Shown: positions 41,885-50,551 of the stretch, in pieces
Position numbering within the stretch: position 1 is the first letter of the stretch
Layout of the letters: every line of letters begins with the position of its first letter
Source of the DNA: Macrococcus equipercicus
GTDB taxonomy: Bacteria > Bacillota > Bacilli > Staphylococcales > Staphylococcaceae
Direction: 5' to 3'
NCBI RefSeq assembly: GCF_004359525.2
Contig: NZ_SCWC02000004.1
Span: forward strand, 62,001 to 126,000
DNA: 64,000 bases
The notes under the pieces: generated by a model
The model's database searches: none
What the model saw: the letters and a program-made list of their open reading frames with translations, nothing else
What the model was told of the DNA's origin: nothing
Made by a program: the position numbers and the translations under genes

Positions 41885-43039
41885 ATGACTAAGAATATAA
41901 CACTCAGCATTTTGCTCGCCATCATGTTCATCATCTTCCTCGGCATCGGTCTCGTCATACCAGTGCTGCCGACGATTATGAATGAACTGCATATCAGCGG
42001 CTCGGTCGTCGGTTATTTGACGGCTTCATTCGCGCTGACGCAGCTCATCTTCTCGCCGGTTACAGGGAAGCTCGTGGACCGGCTCGGCCGGAAAGTCATC
42101 ATTGTCGTCGGTCTCATTGTCTTCAGCGTATCTGAGCTGCTCTTCGGCCTCGGCAGAGCGACAGAATGGCTCTTTCTCTCACGTATACTCGGCGGCTTGA
42201 GTGCGGCACTCGTCATGCCGGCAGTGACTGCGTTCATTGCAGATGTCACAAGCATTCAGACACGCGCCAAGGCAATCGGCTATATGTCAGCGGCCATCAG
42301 CACGGGGCTGATCATCGGTCCCGGTATCGGCGGCTTCCTGGCAGGCTTCGGCTCCCGCGTCCCGTTTTTCGCGGCGTCAGTCATCGCCCTGCTCATTGCC
42401 GTCACGGCGCTGCTTGCACTGCAGGAACCTGAGCGGCAGGCGAAGACAACGCCAGGCGGTGAGAACAGTTCGCGGAAGTTACTGCAGCCGATGTTTCTCT
42501 ATGCGTTTATCGTCATACTGATCTCATCATTCGGCCTCGCTGCCTTCGAGTCGTTCTTCAGCCTGTATACCAATCATAAGTTCGGCTTCACACCGTTTGA
42601 TATCGCGGTTGCCATTACCGGCGGCGCGGTCGTCGGTGCAGCGGCACAGATTCTGCTGTTTGAACGGCTCACCCGCAAGATCGGTGAGATCAGCATCGTC
42701 CGCTGGTCCATCGCTGTCTCCATCGCCCTCGTCGTGATGATGACAGTCGTCACAACATACTGGATGATCATGCTTGTGACGTTCACCGTGTTCATCGGCT
42801 TCGACTTGATCCGTCCCGCGGTCACGACTTATTTGTCGCGTATCGCAGGTGACGAGCAGGGCTTTGTCGGCGGGATGAATTCCTTCTTCACGTCATTTGC
42901 CAACGTGCTCGGACCAGTGATCGGCGGCATTCTCTTCGACATCGACTTGAACTATCCGTTCTATTTCAGCGCGCTTGTCTTAGTCGCCGCGCTTGCCGTC
43001 ACTTTTTTCTGGCACAAAGAAAAACCAGCTGTCTCGTAG
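41885..43039 (+). CDS. norA: MFS multidrug efflux pump, NorA-like
   Basis: A 384-residue 12-helix transporter of the drug:H+ antiporter-1 group. It has IFLGIGLVIPVLPTIMNELH at the N-terminus, the motif A loop GKLVDRLGRKVII, RILGGLSAALVMPAVTAFIA, and motif C as GYMSAAISTGLIIGPGIGGF. These segments closely resemble staphylococcal NorA, which exports fluoroquinolones and dyes. I chose the ATG at 41885 after TTAAGGAGG; the longer upstream frame has no ribosome site. Confidence 0.87.
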   Translation: MTKNITLSILLAIMFIIFLGIGLVIPVLPTIMNELHISGSVVGYLTASFALTQLIFSPVTGKLVDRLGRKVIIVVGLIVFSVSELLFGLGRATEWLFLSRILGGLSAALVMPAVTAFIADVTSIQTRAKAIGYMSAAISTGLIIGPGIGGFLAGFGSRVPFFAASVIALLIAVTALLALQEPERQAKTTPGGENSSRKLLQPMFLYAFIVILISSFGLAAFESFFSLYTNHKFGFTPFDIAVAITGGAVVGAAAQILLFERLTRKIGEISIVRWSIAVSIALVVMMTVVTTYWMIMLVTFTVFIGFDLIRPAVTTYLSRIAGDEQGFVGGMNSFFTSFANVLGPVIGGILFDIDLNYPFYFSALVLVAALAVTFFWHKEKPAVS

Positions 43040-43052
43040 CTGGTTATTTTTC
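43021..43052. terminator. Bidirectional terminator between norA-like gene and galM
   Basis: AACCAGCT/AGCTGGTT stem with A-rich and T-rich flanks; it overlaps both gene ends. Confidence 0.7.
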
Positions 43053-44039
43053 TATACTGAAATAATAGCTGGTTGATGACTGGAACGTCTCTGAGCCGAG
43101 CACTCTCACTTCACCGAGCTCAGGCTTGTTGATGGCGTCCGGCAGCACCTGCGTCTCAAGTGCGATAGCTGCACCGTCTCCGACATGAAAACTGTCTGAC
43201 GCTGTAAAGTCGACGCCGCCTGCAGAATAGACGATGACTGCCGGACGGTCTGTCTTAATATCGAGCCTGCGCCCGGAGTCATCGTCCCGGAGCGTGATGC
43301 GTACGTCATCCGGGTCACCGGCGAGCACGTATGGTGTGTCGAGCCCTGCCGCCACGCGCTGCTCAGTGCTGTAATCGACGTCTGGTACTAGCAGACGTCC
43401 CGTCGGAATAAGTTCGTCATCAGTCTCAGCAACCTGCTGACTGTTAATGGTCAATAACTGCCCCGTGACGTCACCTGTCATACCGTTCAAGTTGAAGTAG
43501 CTGTGATTCGACGGATTGAACAGTGTGTCTTCATCGGTCACTGCCTGATAATGCACGGTCCAGGCGTTTTGGTCATTGACCGTATGCGTCACCTGCACCC
43601 GCATATTGCCCGGGTAATGATCTTCTGCCGACTTCACTTCTGTCGTCATGATCAGCGCAATTTCACTGCCGTCTTCACGGACGCTGACTTCCGTGTCATA
43701 GACGCGGTAGCTCATCGTGCCGCCGCCGTGCAGGTGATGGTCACCTAAATTTTTAGCCAGATGATACGTCTCCCCGTTCAATTCAAATGTGCCGTGCGCG
43801 ATTCTGCCGGCGACACGGCCGAGTGTCATACCGTAGAAGCCGCCGCTCTCCACATAGTCGGCAGCTGTCGAAAAGCCGATGACGACGTTCTTCTTCCTTC
43901 CTTCTTTGTCAGGCATCATGACACTATGAAGCGCGGCACCGAAATCAAGAAACGCGAACACCATGTCGTCTGTCGTTATCGTGTACTTCTTAACCTCGCG
44001 TCCATGATATTCATCGAATCGCTCTGTTGTTACTTTCAC
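43044..44039 (-). CDS. galM: Aldose 1-epimerase (mutarotase)
   Basis: A 331-residue galactose mutarotase fold. Family residues include GRVAGRIAHGTFELNG, DHHLHGGG with the active-site histidine (H97 region), LFNPSNHSYFNLNG with the second histidine and the terminal ALETQVLPDAINKPE with the catalytic glutamate. It interconverts alpha and beta aldoses. The start is GTG with GGGGGAG upstream. It is not next to other galactose genes. Confidence 0.93.
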   Translation of the reverse strand: MKVTTERFDEYHGREVKKYTITTDDMVFAFLDFGAALHSVMMPDKEGRKKNVVIGFSTAADYVESGGFYGMTLGRVAGRIAHGTFELNGETYHLAKNLGDHHLHGGGTMSYRVYDTEVSVREDGSEIALIMTTEVKSAEDHYPGNMRVQVTHTVNDQNAWTVHYQAVTDEDTLFNPSNHSYFNLNGMTGDVTGQLLTINSQQVAETDDELIPTGRLLVPDVDYSTEQRVAAGLDTPYVLAGDPDDVRITLRDDDSGRRLDIKTDRPAVIVYSAGGVDFTASDSFHVGDGAAIALETQVLPDAINKPELGEVRVLGSETFQSSTSYYFSIEK

Positions 44040-44294
44040 CGCTATCTCCCCCTTATATCGTATCCATCATCTTTTACCCTGTTTTCGTGATCTGTGACGA
44101 CCAGCGTCATATGGACTGGTAATATAATGTAAATTAATTATTTTCATATAGATAAAAAAATGCATTTGAGCATATTATTTTTTAACGTATGTGTTTGGAT
44201 ATAAGTCTTCAGCCCGCCAATAGTTTTTATATTATTATAAGGCTTTTCGTGTTATTCTTACTTAAGTAAAACATTGTCCAGGAGGTTAAATCTT

Positions 44295-44579
44295 ATGGAG
44301 ATAGCACGCGATATAGAGATTTTTGATTACCTCGGCAACCGCTGGGTATGTTCCATATACAATAACGATGATTACAGAAATGCCCCGTCTTTCATGCGCT
44401 TACGCTGCAGGCGACTCGGCTTCGACAAAATACTTGAAAGTCTGAACAACGACCAGACATTGATCAAAGTATTGAAGTTCATTACATTTTACAATTACTC
44501 AGCTGTTGAAGTCGGAAAAGACCCGATAAAAATGGATGCCGATGCGATTATTCATATCAGCGACGAGCCTGTCCTGTAA
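44295..44579 (+). CDS. Small protein of unknown function
   Basis: 94 residues starting MEIARDIEIFDYLGNRWVCS, with CAGGAGG before the ATG. Mixed alpha/beta composition, basic in the middle (RLRCRRLGF) and acidic at the end. No membrane segment and no recognised domain. The 250 bases upstream, shared with galM, are AT-rich and should hold two divergent promoters. Confidence 0.62.
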   Translation: MEIARDIEIFDYLGNRWVCSIYNNDDYRNAPSFMRLRCRRLGFDKILESLNNDQTLIKVLKFITFYNYSAVEVGKDPIKMDADAIIHISDEPVL

Positions 44580-44607
44580 TCCATCATGTTTGAACATGCC
44601 TGCTGAC

Positions 44608-44892
44608 TTACCTTAAGCCCGGAAATAACAGCACGATGACGAAGAGCAGCACCATGATAGCAATACTTGCATAGCCGAACAGGCGGTCACGCGCTGTTAC
44701 AACGACCGGTAATGCTGCTGCACGATATTTCTTGTTTTTGAAGCGGTTGACAACAACGAGCAGCAGCATTAAAATCATCAATGCTGATATCGCCAGTGAA
44801 TCCCAGCCCGCGAACTTCAATCCGAGCACAAGCACTGTACTGAGCAGCAGGGCGACAATATTTGAATAATCGAGAATCGTTAATAACTTCAT
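44608..44892 (-). CDS. Small three-helix membrane protein
   Basis: 94 residues with helices at about 10-27, 33-51 and 70-92 (SIAIMVLLFVIVLLF). The ATG at 44892 follows GTGGAGTGG; a longer frame begins 30 bases earlier without a ribosome site. Function unknown. Confidence 0.62.
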   Translation of the reverse strand: MKLLTILDYSNIVALLLSTVLVLGLKFAGWDSLAISALMILMLLLVVVNRFKNKKYRAAALPVVVTARDRLFGYASIAIMVLLFVIVLLFPGLR

Positions 44893-45068
44893 AGTTCCAC
44901 TCCACTTCACTGATTTCATCATTAGTATACGGGATAACTGAAATTTTCGCTAATATGCATTAATACATAGGTAATATTCAAATTTCTCAATGACACGACA
45001 TTTTAATAGCAACGTTCAGCCTCATGTGATTAAATTTATTTAATATTAACATGAAAGAGCGTGAGCGA

Positions 45069-45296
45069 ATGAATGAGCTTCAGACACCTGACTTAAAATA
45101 CAGCGTCCATGTATGCACACTGCTCGGCAAGCTGCGTGTCCTTGCCGGCTATTCCATTAAAGAAGCGGCAGACTTTGCCGGACTGACTGACAAAGAACTC
45201 ACTGACATGGAAAGCGGCCACTCTGCCGCCGATGATGATCTCATCGATTCATTATGCCAGTTATACGGTGTCGATACGAGAAAGCTTGCTGCATAA
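45069..45296 (+). CDS. Small XRE-family helix-turn-helix protein
   Basis: 75 residues, nearly all a Cro/CI-type HTH domain: LLGKLRVLAGYSIKEAADFA then LTDKELTDMESG (helices two and three) and LIDSLCQLYGV. No partner domain, so it probably acts as a simple repressor. An ATG 18 bases earlier is possible, but only this one has a purine-rich stretch (GTGAGCGA) nearby. Targets are unknown. Confidence 0.75.
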   Translation: MNELQTPDLKYSVHVCTLLGKLRVLAGYSIKEAADFAGLTDKELTDMESGHSAADDDLIDSLCQLYGVDTRKLAA

Positions 45297-45333
45297 CAAA
45301 AGCTGGCCTCACTTTGTGGGGCCAGCTTTTGTT
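45297..45333. terminator. Bidirectional terminator
   Basis: AAAAGCTGGCC/GGCCAGCTTTT stem, eleven-base loop, between convergent genes. Confidence 0.88.
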
Positions 45334-45586
45334 AACTCGAATAGAGGATCATGAACAGCACTAATATGATCGCATCAAATATATGACGGCTGCGATTTTC
45401 TCTCAGGCGGTTCCGGTCCAGGCTATCAAGCAGCCCTACAATGAGTAGAGCGGCAAGTGCCAGAATAATATACAGTCCGATATTCAGAGGCGTGAACCAG
45501 CGCGCTAAAATCATCATGATCACAGCAATGTTAAGGACACGGTACACCGTTCCCCATATAGGTCTATTGTTTGTTTCTCTGCTCAT
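45332..45586 (-). CDS. Small membrane protein
   Basis: 84 residues with helices at about 14-28, 34-51 and 68-82, and a basic loop RNRLRENRSRH between. GAAGGAGA lies before the ATG. It resembles the small three-helix protein at 44608 in size and layout but not clearly in sequence. Function unknown. Confidence 0.62.
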   Translation of the reverse strand: MSRETNNRPIWGTVYRVLNIAVIMMILARWFTPLNIGLYIILALAALLIVGLLDSLDRNRLRENRSRHIFDAIILVLFMILYSS

Positions 45587-45664
45587 TTAAATCTCCTTCA
45601 TGACGCTCAACTTCTACTTACTAGTTTACACATAATCAAGAAGAAATATAAGGGAATTGACTTA

Positions 45665-46144
45665 TTAAGCTTCGAGATATTTTTCGATATCGCCTTTCAG
45701 CTTGCCAGGCTCTGTCTGCGGCGCATAACGCTCAACGACATTGCCTTCTTTGTCGACAAGAAACTTAGTGAAGTTCCATTTGACGGCGCTGCCGAGCAGA
45801 CCTTTCGTCTCACTCTTCAAGTATTTGAACAGCGGATGTGTATTGTCGCCGTTGACATCAATCTTCTCATGCATCGGGAAAGTCACCCCGTAGTTCAGAC
45901 GGCATGCCGCCTCTGCCTCTTCCGCAGTACCCGGCTCCTGATTCGCAAACTGGTTGCACGGGAAACCAAGAACAACAAGACCGCGGTCTTTATACTCCTG
46001 ATATAACTGCTCAAGCCCATCGAACTGCCCTGTCAAACCGCATTTGCTCGCTGTATTGACGATGAGCAGCACATGCCCCCGATATTTATCCAGCTTGTAA
46101 CTGTCATTTTTGCTGTCCGTCGCTTCAAATTGATAAACTGACAT
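45665..46144 (-). CDS. Glutathione peroxidase homologue (BsaA type)
   Basis: A 159-residue thiol peroxidase. Catalytic C35 is in NTASKCGLTGQF, with the family's GFPCNQFANQEPG (second cysteine) and KWNFTKFLVDKEG giving the Q, W and N of the active site. It reduces hydroperoxides, most likely with thioredoxin or bacillithiol rather than glutathione in this group. Single gene with a clear GAGGAGAGG ribosome site. Confidence 0.94.
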   Translation of the reverse strand: MSVYQFEATDSKNDSYKLDKYRGHVLLIVNTASKCGLTGQFDGLEQLYQEYKDRGLVVLGFPCNQFANQEPGTAEEAEAACRLNYGVTFPMHEKIDVNGDNTHPLFKYLKSETKGLLGSAVKWNFTKFLVDKEGNVVERYAPQTEPGKLKGDIEKYLEA

Positions 46145-46242
46145 AGCTACCTCTCCTCTATCTTCATTTTTATTACTCCTCTATTATAGCGATTTGATAG
46201 CGGGAATAATAATATATTGATTAAGAGGTAAGTTTGAACCCG

Positions 46243-47313
46243 TTATTTCTTGAACCTGCTGACATTCATGTTCTTTCTGCGTTTCTTTGATTTCTTCTTC
46301 ACTTGTTTGTTGATGACCCGCATCGGTGCTGTGCGTCTACTGCCTTCTGCTGCTGCGATTTCCAGCATTTGATGGCCGCCGAGATGCCAGTTGCGGACCG
46401 TTCTGAACGCCGCGATTAAATACAGCTCTGTCGGCTGCTGCGGCACAGATGCCAGTATCCCTTCCTGCTCAAGATCGGTGATGATGTTCATCAAGTGTTT
46501 CGGATGATCCATCATCTTCATCATGACGATGACAGAATCTATTAAGTCTTTCCGGCGCAGCGGTGTCGTCAAGTACTGCTCCAGATGGTCAAGCAGCGTT
46601 GTCAGCTCACGTGTCTCCGGATGATATTCAAACGCAAAGTACTGCTGGAACTCGTCCCACGTGTCCGGCATGTAATACGTCCGCTCGGTATCCACGCCCT
46701 GCCCGCTGAACATGCTCTCAGACATCAATGGGTTGAGCACAAAGCCGTCTTTCAGCGTCGCAACGCCTGCCAGTTCGCGCTCCAGGTCAGCAGCCGTCAT
46801 CTCGATGTTCAAGTATTTCTTCAGCACTGCCGCATAGTGGTCGAGTGAGAAGTAGCCGTACAGATTGACCGCACTGACCAATGCCTTCACTTCATCGTCC
46901 TGACCTTCTGCGCCGCTTCTCTCAACGACATACGCTCTTAAGTATTCTTTGACGTCTGACGGCATGAAGGCATAGCCGCTTCCTGAGAAGATCAGGTGAT
47001 GCGGTGCCAGCTCTGCATCGAATGCTTCCGCATAATGGTCTGATATCAGCAGATGATTGAGGACGTTATACTCTTCCACTGCCATGTCGTCGAACATTTT
47101 GTCCGCCGCTGCGTTGTCTTTGAACACGAAGTCATTGATCAGCGCAACAAGCGCCTCTTTATTTTTGCCGGAATAGCCTTTAATGCCGAAGAACCGGCAT
47201 ATTTCTTTCAATGAGTCGTTTTTCTGCTTCGTTAAATAGTAAGCGAGCGGACGTTCGAACTTCCGGATCTGTTCTATGTCCATCGCTGTTAAATCTAATT
47301 CTTTATCAAACAT
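46243..47313 (-). CDS. Unknown soluble protein with SAP-like N-terminal segment
   Basis: A 356-residue protein. The segment KEICRFFGIKGYSGKNKEAL then VALIND (about 36-60) looks like a SAP or Rho-N helix-extended-loop-helix that binds nucleic acid. The middle follows the same order as the protein at 40721-41728 (E-E-Y-x-x-L, L-Y-G-Y, L-K-D-G, Y-Y-M-P-x-x-W). The end is very basic (KKKSKKRRKN). Nucleic-acid association is inferred from these ends only. Start at 47313 after TTGAGGTG. Confidence 0.68.
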   Translation of the reverse strand: MFDKELDLTAMDIEQIRKFERPLAYYLTKQKNDSLKEICRFFGIKGYSGKNKEALVALINDFVFKDNAAADKMFDDMAVEEYNVLNHLLISDHYAEAFDAELAPHHLIFSGSGYAFMPSDVKEYLRAYVVERSGAEGQDDEVKALVSAVNLYGYFSLDHYAAVLKKYLNIEMTAADLERELAGVATLKDGFVLNPLMSESMFSGQGVDTERTYYMPDTWDEFQQYFAFEYHPETRELTTLLDHLEQYLTTPLRRKDLIDSVIVMMKMMDHPKHLMNIITDLEQEGILASVPQQPTELYLIAAFRTVRNWHLGGHQMLEIAAAEGSRRTAPMRVINKQVKKKSKKRRKNMNVSRFKK

Positions 47314-47390
47314 TCTGCACCTCAATCAGCTTATCGCTTATATAAATTTTAAGATATACTGTTGTATTCAGTTATTAATTGTAACACACA

Positions 47391-47421
47391 TAAAAAGACG
47401 AAGTCACATCGACTTCGTTTC
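47391..47421 (-). terminator. Terminator of the YczE-like gene
   Basis: ACGAAGTC/GACTTCGT stem with loop ACATC; minus-strand tail CTTTTTA. Confidence 0.75.
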
Positions 47422-48046
47422 ATTGTGCGTGTTCTGCTTTCACCCATATTTCCAGCAGCTTCCGTGTATAGGGCAGCCAGAGCTGGATGAACGGGCCGAG
47501 CATGAAGGTGATGATGATCGTGCCGACTGACACTGGTCCGCCGAGCAGCCAGCCGATGAGCAGGACGACAAGCTCCATGATCGTGCGGGCGGTCTTCAAG
47601 TCAAAGCGCGTTCTCTCAATGAGCAGCAGCATGAACGTATCGCGCGGTCCTGCTCCGAGCTGCGGTGTAATATAGAGCGCGATGCCGAACGTCATGATGA
47701 CAATGCCCGCTGTATAAGTCATGAGCTGAGCGGCAAAGCTGTGGGCGTCCGGCAGCAGACCATTGAATATATCGATAAACGTCCCGATGGTCAGCATGTT
47801 GACAAAGACGCCGACCCGCGGATACTGACGCGTGATGAGAATCGTCAGCAGCACAACGACAATCCCCATCAGAATGCTCCACAGCCCGATCGACAGTCCG
47901 AACTGCTTCCACAATCCGTAGTGCAGCACATCCCAGCTGCTCAGTCCGAACTGCTTCCCTCTCAGCATCAAGGCGATGCCGAGCCCGATAATCGCAAGGC
48001 CCGTGACAAAAAACGTCCATCTGATGCCGTATTGTCCTCTATACAT
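47420..48046 (-). CDS. YczE/YitT-like membrane protein
   Basis: A 208-residue membrane protein with five helices. It begins MYRGQYGIRWTFFVTGLAII and has GLGIALMLRGKQFGLSSWDVLHYGL and ITPQLGAGPRDTFMLLLIER, typical of the YczE family. The family's function is not firmly known. The start follows AAAGGGGTAGG; a longer frame without ribosome site was rejected. It overlaps the terminator of the next gene upstream. Confidence 0.85.
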   Translation of the reverse strand: MYRGQYGIRWTFFVTGLAIIGLGIALMLRGKQFGLSSWDVLHYGLWKQFGLSIGLWSILMGIVVVLLTILITRQYPRVGVFVNMLTIGTFIDIFNGLLPDAHSFAAQLMTYTAGIVIMTFGIALYITPQLGAGPRDTFMLLLIERTRFDLKTARTIMELVVLLIGWLLGGPVSVGTIIITFMLGPFIQLWLPYTRKLLEIWVKAEHAQ

Positions 48047-48070
48047 TGTCCTACCCCTTTTCTTCTCATA

Positions 48071-48095
48071 AAAAAACTGCCTGTCCGGCAGTCTA
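48071..48095 (-). terminator. Terminator of the methyltransferase gene
   Basis: ACTGCCGGACAGGCAGT hairpin with T7 on the minus strand; it overlaps the stop codon. Confidence 0.82.
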
Positions 48096-48836
48096 CTTGC
48101 GTCTGGCAGCAATAATCAGCATCATCGGACGCCTCAGCTCATCCTTCATATCCGGGTTCTCATTGATGAGCCGCTCTGACGGCACAGGTTCATCAATTCC
48201 TTTAATGACAAAGTTATGGTCGATCAGCACGCTCAAGTAATGCGTCATGGTCTTATGGTATTTAGTGAGCGGCTCACCGAGGAAATTCGTCTGCCGCTCG
48301 CCTTCCCGGTGGTAGTTATCCACCGGCCAGCTCACTTTATTGCCGGCCTCATCGTACAGCCAGTCCTGTGAGCCGTGCGCCGTGAAGATCGGATGTTCCA
48401 CGCTGAAGACAAACGTCCCGTTGATCGTCAGCACATCTTTCACTGCTTCAACGACGTCGCTGAAACTCGGGAGATAATGCAGGGCAAGGCTGCTCATGAC
48501 AACGTCAAACTCATGCGCTTCAAAGTTCAGCGGCTCCAGGTCATCAAGACTCCCTTGAATGTAAGTCACCTGATCTGCATGCGGCTGCTGCTTCGCCCGC
48601 TCGAGCATCTTCTCGGAAATATCGATGCCGACGACGCGCTCAGCTCCTTGTTCGACCGCATATTCACAGTGCCAGCCGTAACCGCAGCCGAGATCAAGGA
48701 CATGTGCACCGTGTAACTCAGGTATCATCTTCTTGAATGCTTCCCATTCCCCTGCTGCTTCCAGCCCTTTTTGAGACCGCTGCATTTCACCGTAGTTGTC
48801 AAATATCGTACTGTCGTCATAATAATTGTTAGCCAT
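48093..48836 (-). CDS. Class I SAM-dependent methyltransferase
   Basis: A 247-residue soluble methyltransferase. SAM motif HVLDLGCGYGWHCEYAVEQG, then VVGIDISEKMLERAK, the FDVVMSSLALHYL motif and a VFSVEHP segment. It resembles the general methyltransferase-11/25 group that includes YcgJ- and BioC-like enzymes; substrate unknown. The ATG at 48836 follows AAGGAGA. Confidence 0.88.
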   Translation of the reverse strand: MANNYYDDSTIFDNYGEMQRSQKGLEAAGEWEAFKKMIPELHGAHVLDLGCGYGWHCEYAVEQGAERVVGIDISEKMLERAKQQPHADQVTYIQGSLDDLEPLNFEAHEFDVVMSSLALHYLPSFSDVVEAVKDVLTINGTFVFSVEHPIFTAHGSQDWLYDEAGNKVSWPVDNYHREGERQTNFLGEPLTKYHKTMTHYLSVLIDHNFVIKGIDEPVPSERLINENPDMKDELRRPMMLIIAARRK

Positions 48837-48877
48837 CGCCTTAGTCTCCTTCAATCGACTTAACTCATATATACCAC

Positions 48878-48905
48878 AAAAAAACCTTTCCAATCCAGAA
48901 AGGCT
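48878..48905 (-). terminator. Terminator of the first alpha/beta hydrolase
   Basis: AGCCTTTC/GGAAAGGTT stem with T7 tail on the minus strand. Confidence 0.78.
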
Positions 48906-48916
48906 CTCCCAGTGAA

Positions 48917-49690
48917 TTAACTCAAAAAGCGGATGACCGTGTCATTAAACCGCGCGTGTTCTTCTACGAGCGGTGCATGGCCGGAGTGTTGAAACTCAAG
49001 CAGGAAGCTCCGTTTGACTTCATGTTCAATCGCTTCGCTCTCTTCCGGCGGATTCAAGCCGTCATGCTCACCGACGATGAGCAGCACATCCTTATCGATG
49101 AACTTCAGCTCATCTCTGTAATCAAAGTTAGCCATGCTGCGTGAGGCGATCGCTTCTTCGTTCGAAGTCATCGTCGCATAGTCTTTAACTTTCAGCAGCC
49201 AGTCGTCTACGATATCAGTATTATGATAAATATAAGGATGCAGCTTATCCAGCACCTGCTCTTTAGTCAGCCCTTTAATCTCATGCCGGTGCTTTATCAT
49301 CAGCCGGGCATAAGAACTGACCTCACCATGTCCTTTACCGCCGACTAGAATTAATTTATTCACGTATTCAGGATATTGGATCGCAAATCCAAGCGCAATA
49401 TACGCCCCTAATGAGAAGCCGAGTATATTCGCCCGTTTGAGCTTCAAATGCTGCATTAAACGAAAACAGTCATCAATATGATTATCCATTGTGTAGTTAA
49501 GGGGTCTGTCCGATCTGCCGTGACCTCTAAGATCATAAGTGATCACCTGATAATGCTTACTCAATTCTTCGACGTTGTGATAAAACATTTCAAGGTTGCC
49601 GTTGATTCCATGAATAAGTATAAGAGGTTCTCCGTGACCGGTTACTTCATAAGCAATTGCTACAGACCCACCAGATTTAAAAGTAGTCAT
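48917..49690 (-). CDS. Alpha/beta hydrolase
   Basis: A 257-residue hydrolase with the full triad: oxyanion motif IHGING, nucleophile S93 in GFSLG, an acid in VGEHDGLN and a histidine in HSGHAPLVEE. It is in the proline iminopeptidase/haloperoxidase-like group; substrate unknown. AAAGGAGG precedes the start. A paralogue lies 860 bases away, and that copy lacks the serine. Confidence 0.9.
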   Translation of the reverse strand: MTTFKSGGSVAIAYEVTGHGEPLILIHGINGNLEMFYHNVEELSKHYQVITYDLRGHGRSDRPLNYTMDNHIDDCFRLMQHLKLKRANILGFSLGAYIALGFAIQYPEYVNKLILVGGKGHGEVSSYARLMIKHRHEIKGLTKEQVLDKLHPYIYHNTDIVDDWLLKVKDYATMTSNEEAIASRSMANFDYRDELKFIDKDVLLIVGEHDGLNPPEESEAIEHEVKRSFLLEFQHSGHAPLVEEHARFNDTVIRFLS

Positions 49691-49816
49691 CGTCTGAGCC
49701 CTCCTTTAATTAACACTACCCGATTTGCGGGATGTTTAACTAAAGAATATCATAAGTCATCCAAAATTAATTGATAACTTCGCAATAAAATGACGCACCG
49801 GCCGCTTTTCATAATA

Positions 49817-50443
49817 TTATTTGGTTGAATCATCCAGTGTATAAGTTTCTTTAATGACCGGCTGCTCTGACAGAGGAGCCGTCGTCTCTTCTGATGGTGC
49901 GTCAGCCAGTTCATAAATGGCAGCGTTCAAATAAGTATGGGCCGATACGAACTGCGAGAATCCTTCCTCCTTCAGTGCATCATCTTTCGTCTGAAGGCCG
50001 GTGACGACTTTATCGAGCGCGCTTAAATAGTTGGCGTTAGCTGCTCCGACATTGCCTTTCACTTCGGTCATCCGGCTCGAGGTCTGGAGTTTACTCTGCT
50101 TCTCGTTATAGGCCGCTATGTTTGCTTTCATCGTTTTGAAATAGGCGGTCGCGGTCTTTGTCGTCAAATCCGGACTCATCTCTTTGATCACTTCGTCTAT
50201 TTCTGCTATATAGTAGAACGTCACCTGTCTATACTCGATGTCCTGCACCGTCCAGTTGTCGGCTGTCACTGCAGGGCGGTTCTTTGCGGCAGCGGTCAGG
50301 TGAATCAGCTCTGTCTTAGTCATGGTCTGCGGCTGTGGTTTTGTGTCTTTCGGCTCTGCTACTATTTTCCGGTCGTCACTGCATCCTGCCAGAACTATTA
50401 CCAGCACGATAATCATTAATAGTTGATATCCAAGGCTTTTCAG
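49817..50443 (-). CDS. Lipoprotein of unknown function, possible CTG start
   Basis: A lipoprotein with lipobox VLAGC followed by a hydrophilic, helical mature part of about 185 residues containing two long amphipathic segments (for example TATAYFKTMKANIAAYNEKQ). From the ATG at 50416 the signal would be MIIVLVIVLAGC, with no positive charge. Nine codons earlier a CTG follows GAGGGAG and gives MKSLGYQLLMIIVLVIVLAGC, a proper signal peptide. I give the longer form; the ATG form is the alternative. No family recognised. Confidence 0.62.
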   Translation of the reverse strand: MKSLGYQLLMIIVLVIVLAGCSDDRKIVAEPKDTKPQPQTMTKTELIHLTAAAKNRPAVTADNWTVQDIEYRQVTFYYIAEIDEVIKEMSPDLTTKTATAYFKTMKANIAAYNEKQSKLQTSSRMTEVKGNVGAANANYLSALDKVVTGLQTKDDALKEEGFSQFVSAHTYLNAAIYELADAPSEETTAPLSEQPVIKETYTLDDSTK

Positions 50444-50500
50444 TGCACTCCCTCATTTCTATCAGCTGTTTTATTGTTTTTTATGTAATTATTTTACAAT

Positions 50501-50534
50501 AAAATACAGTGATTGTAAATCATTAATCACTGTA
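50501..50534 (-). terminator. Probable terminator of the second alpha/beta hydrolase
   Basis: Perfect 10-bp arms TACAGTGATT/AATCACTGTA with ten-base loop, followed by TTTTATTG on the minus strand. Confidence 0.6.
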
Positions 50535-50551
50535 ATAGAAATAATATGGAA

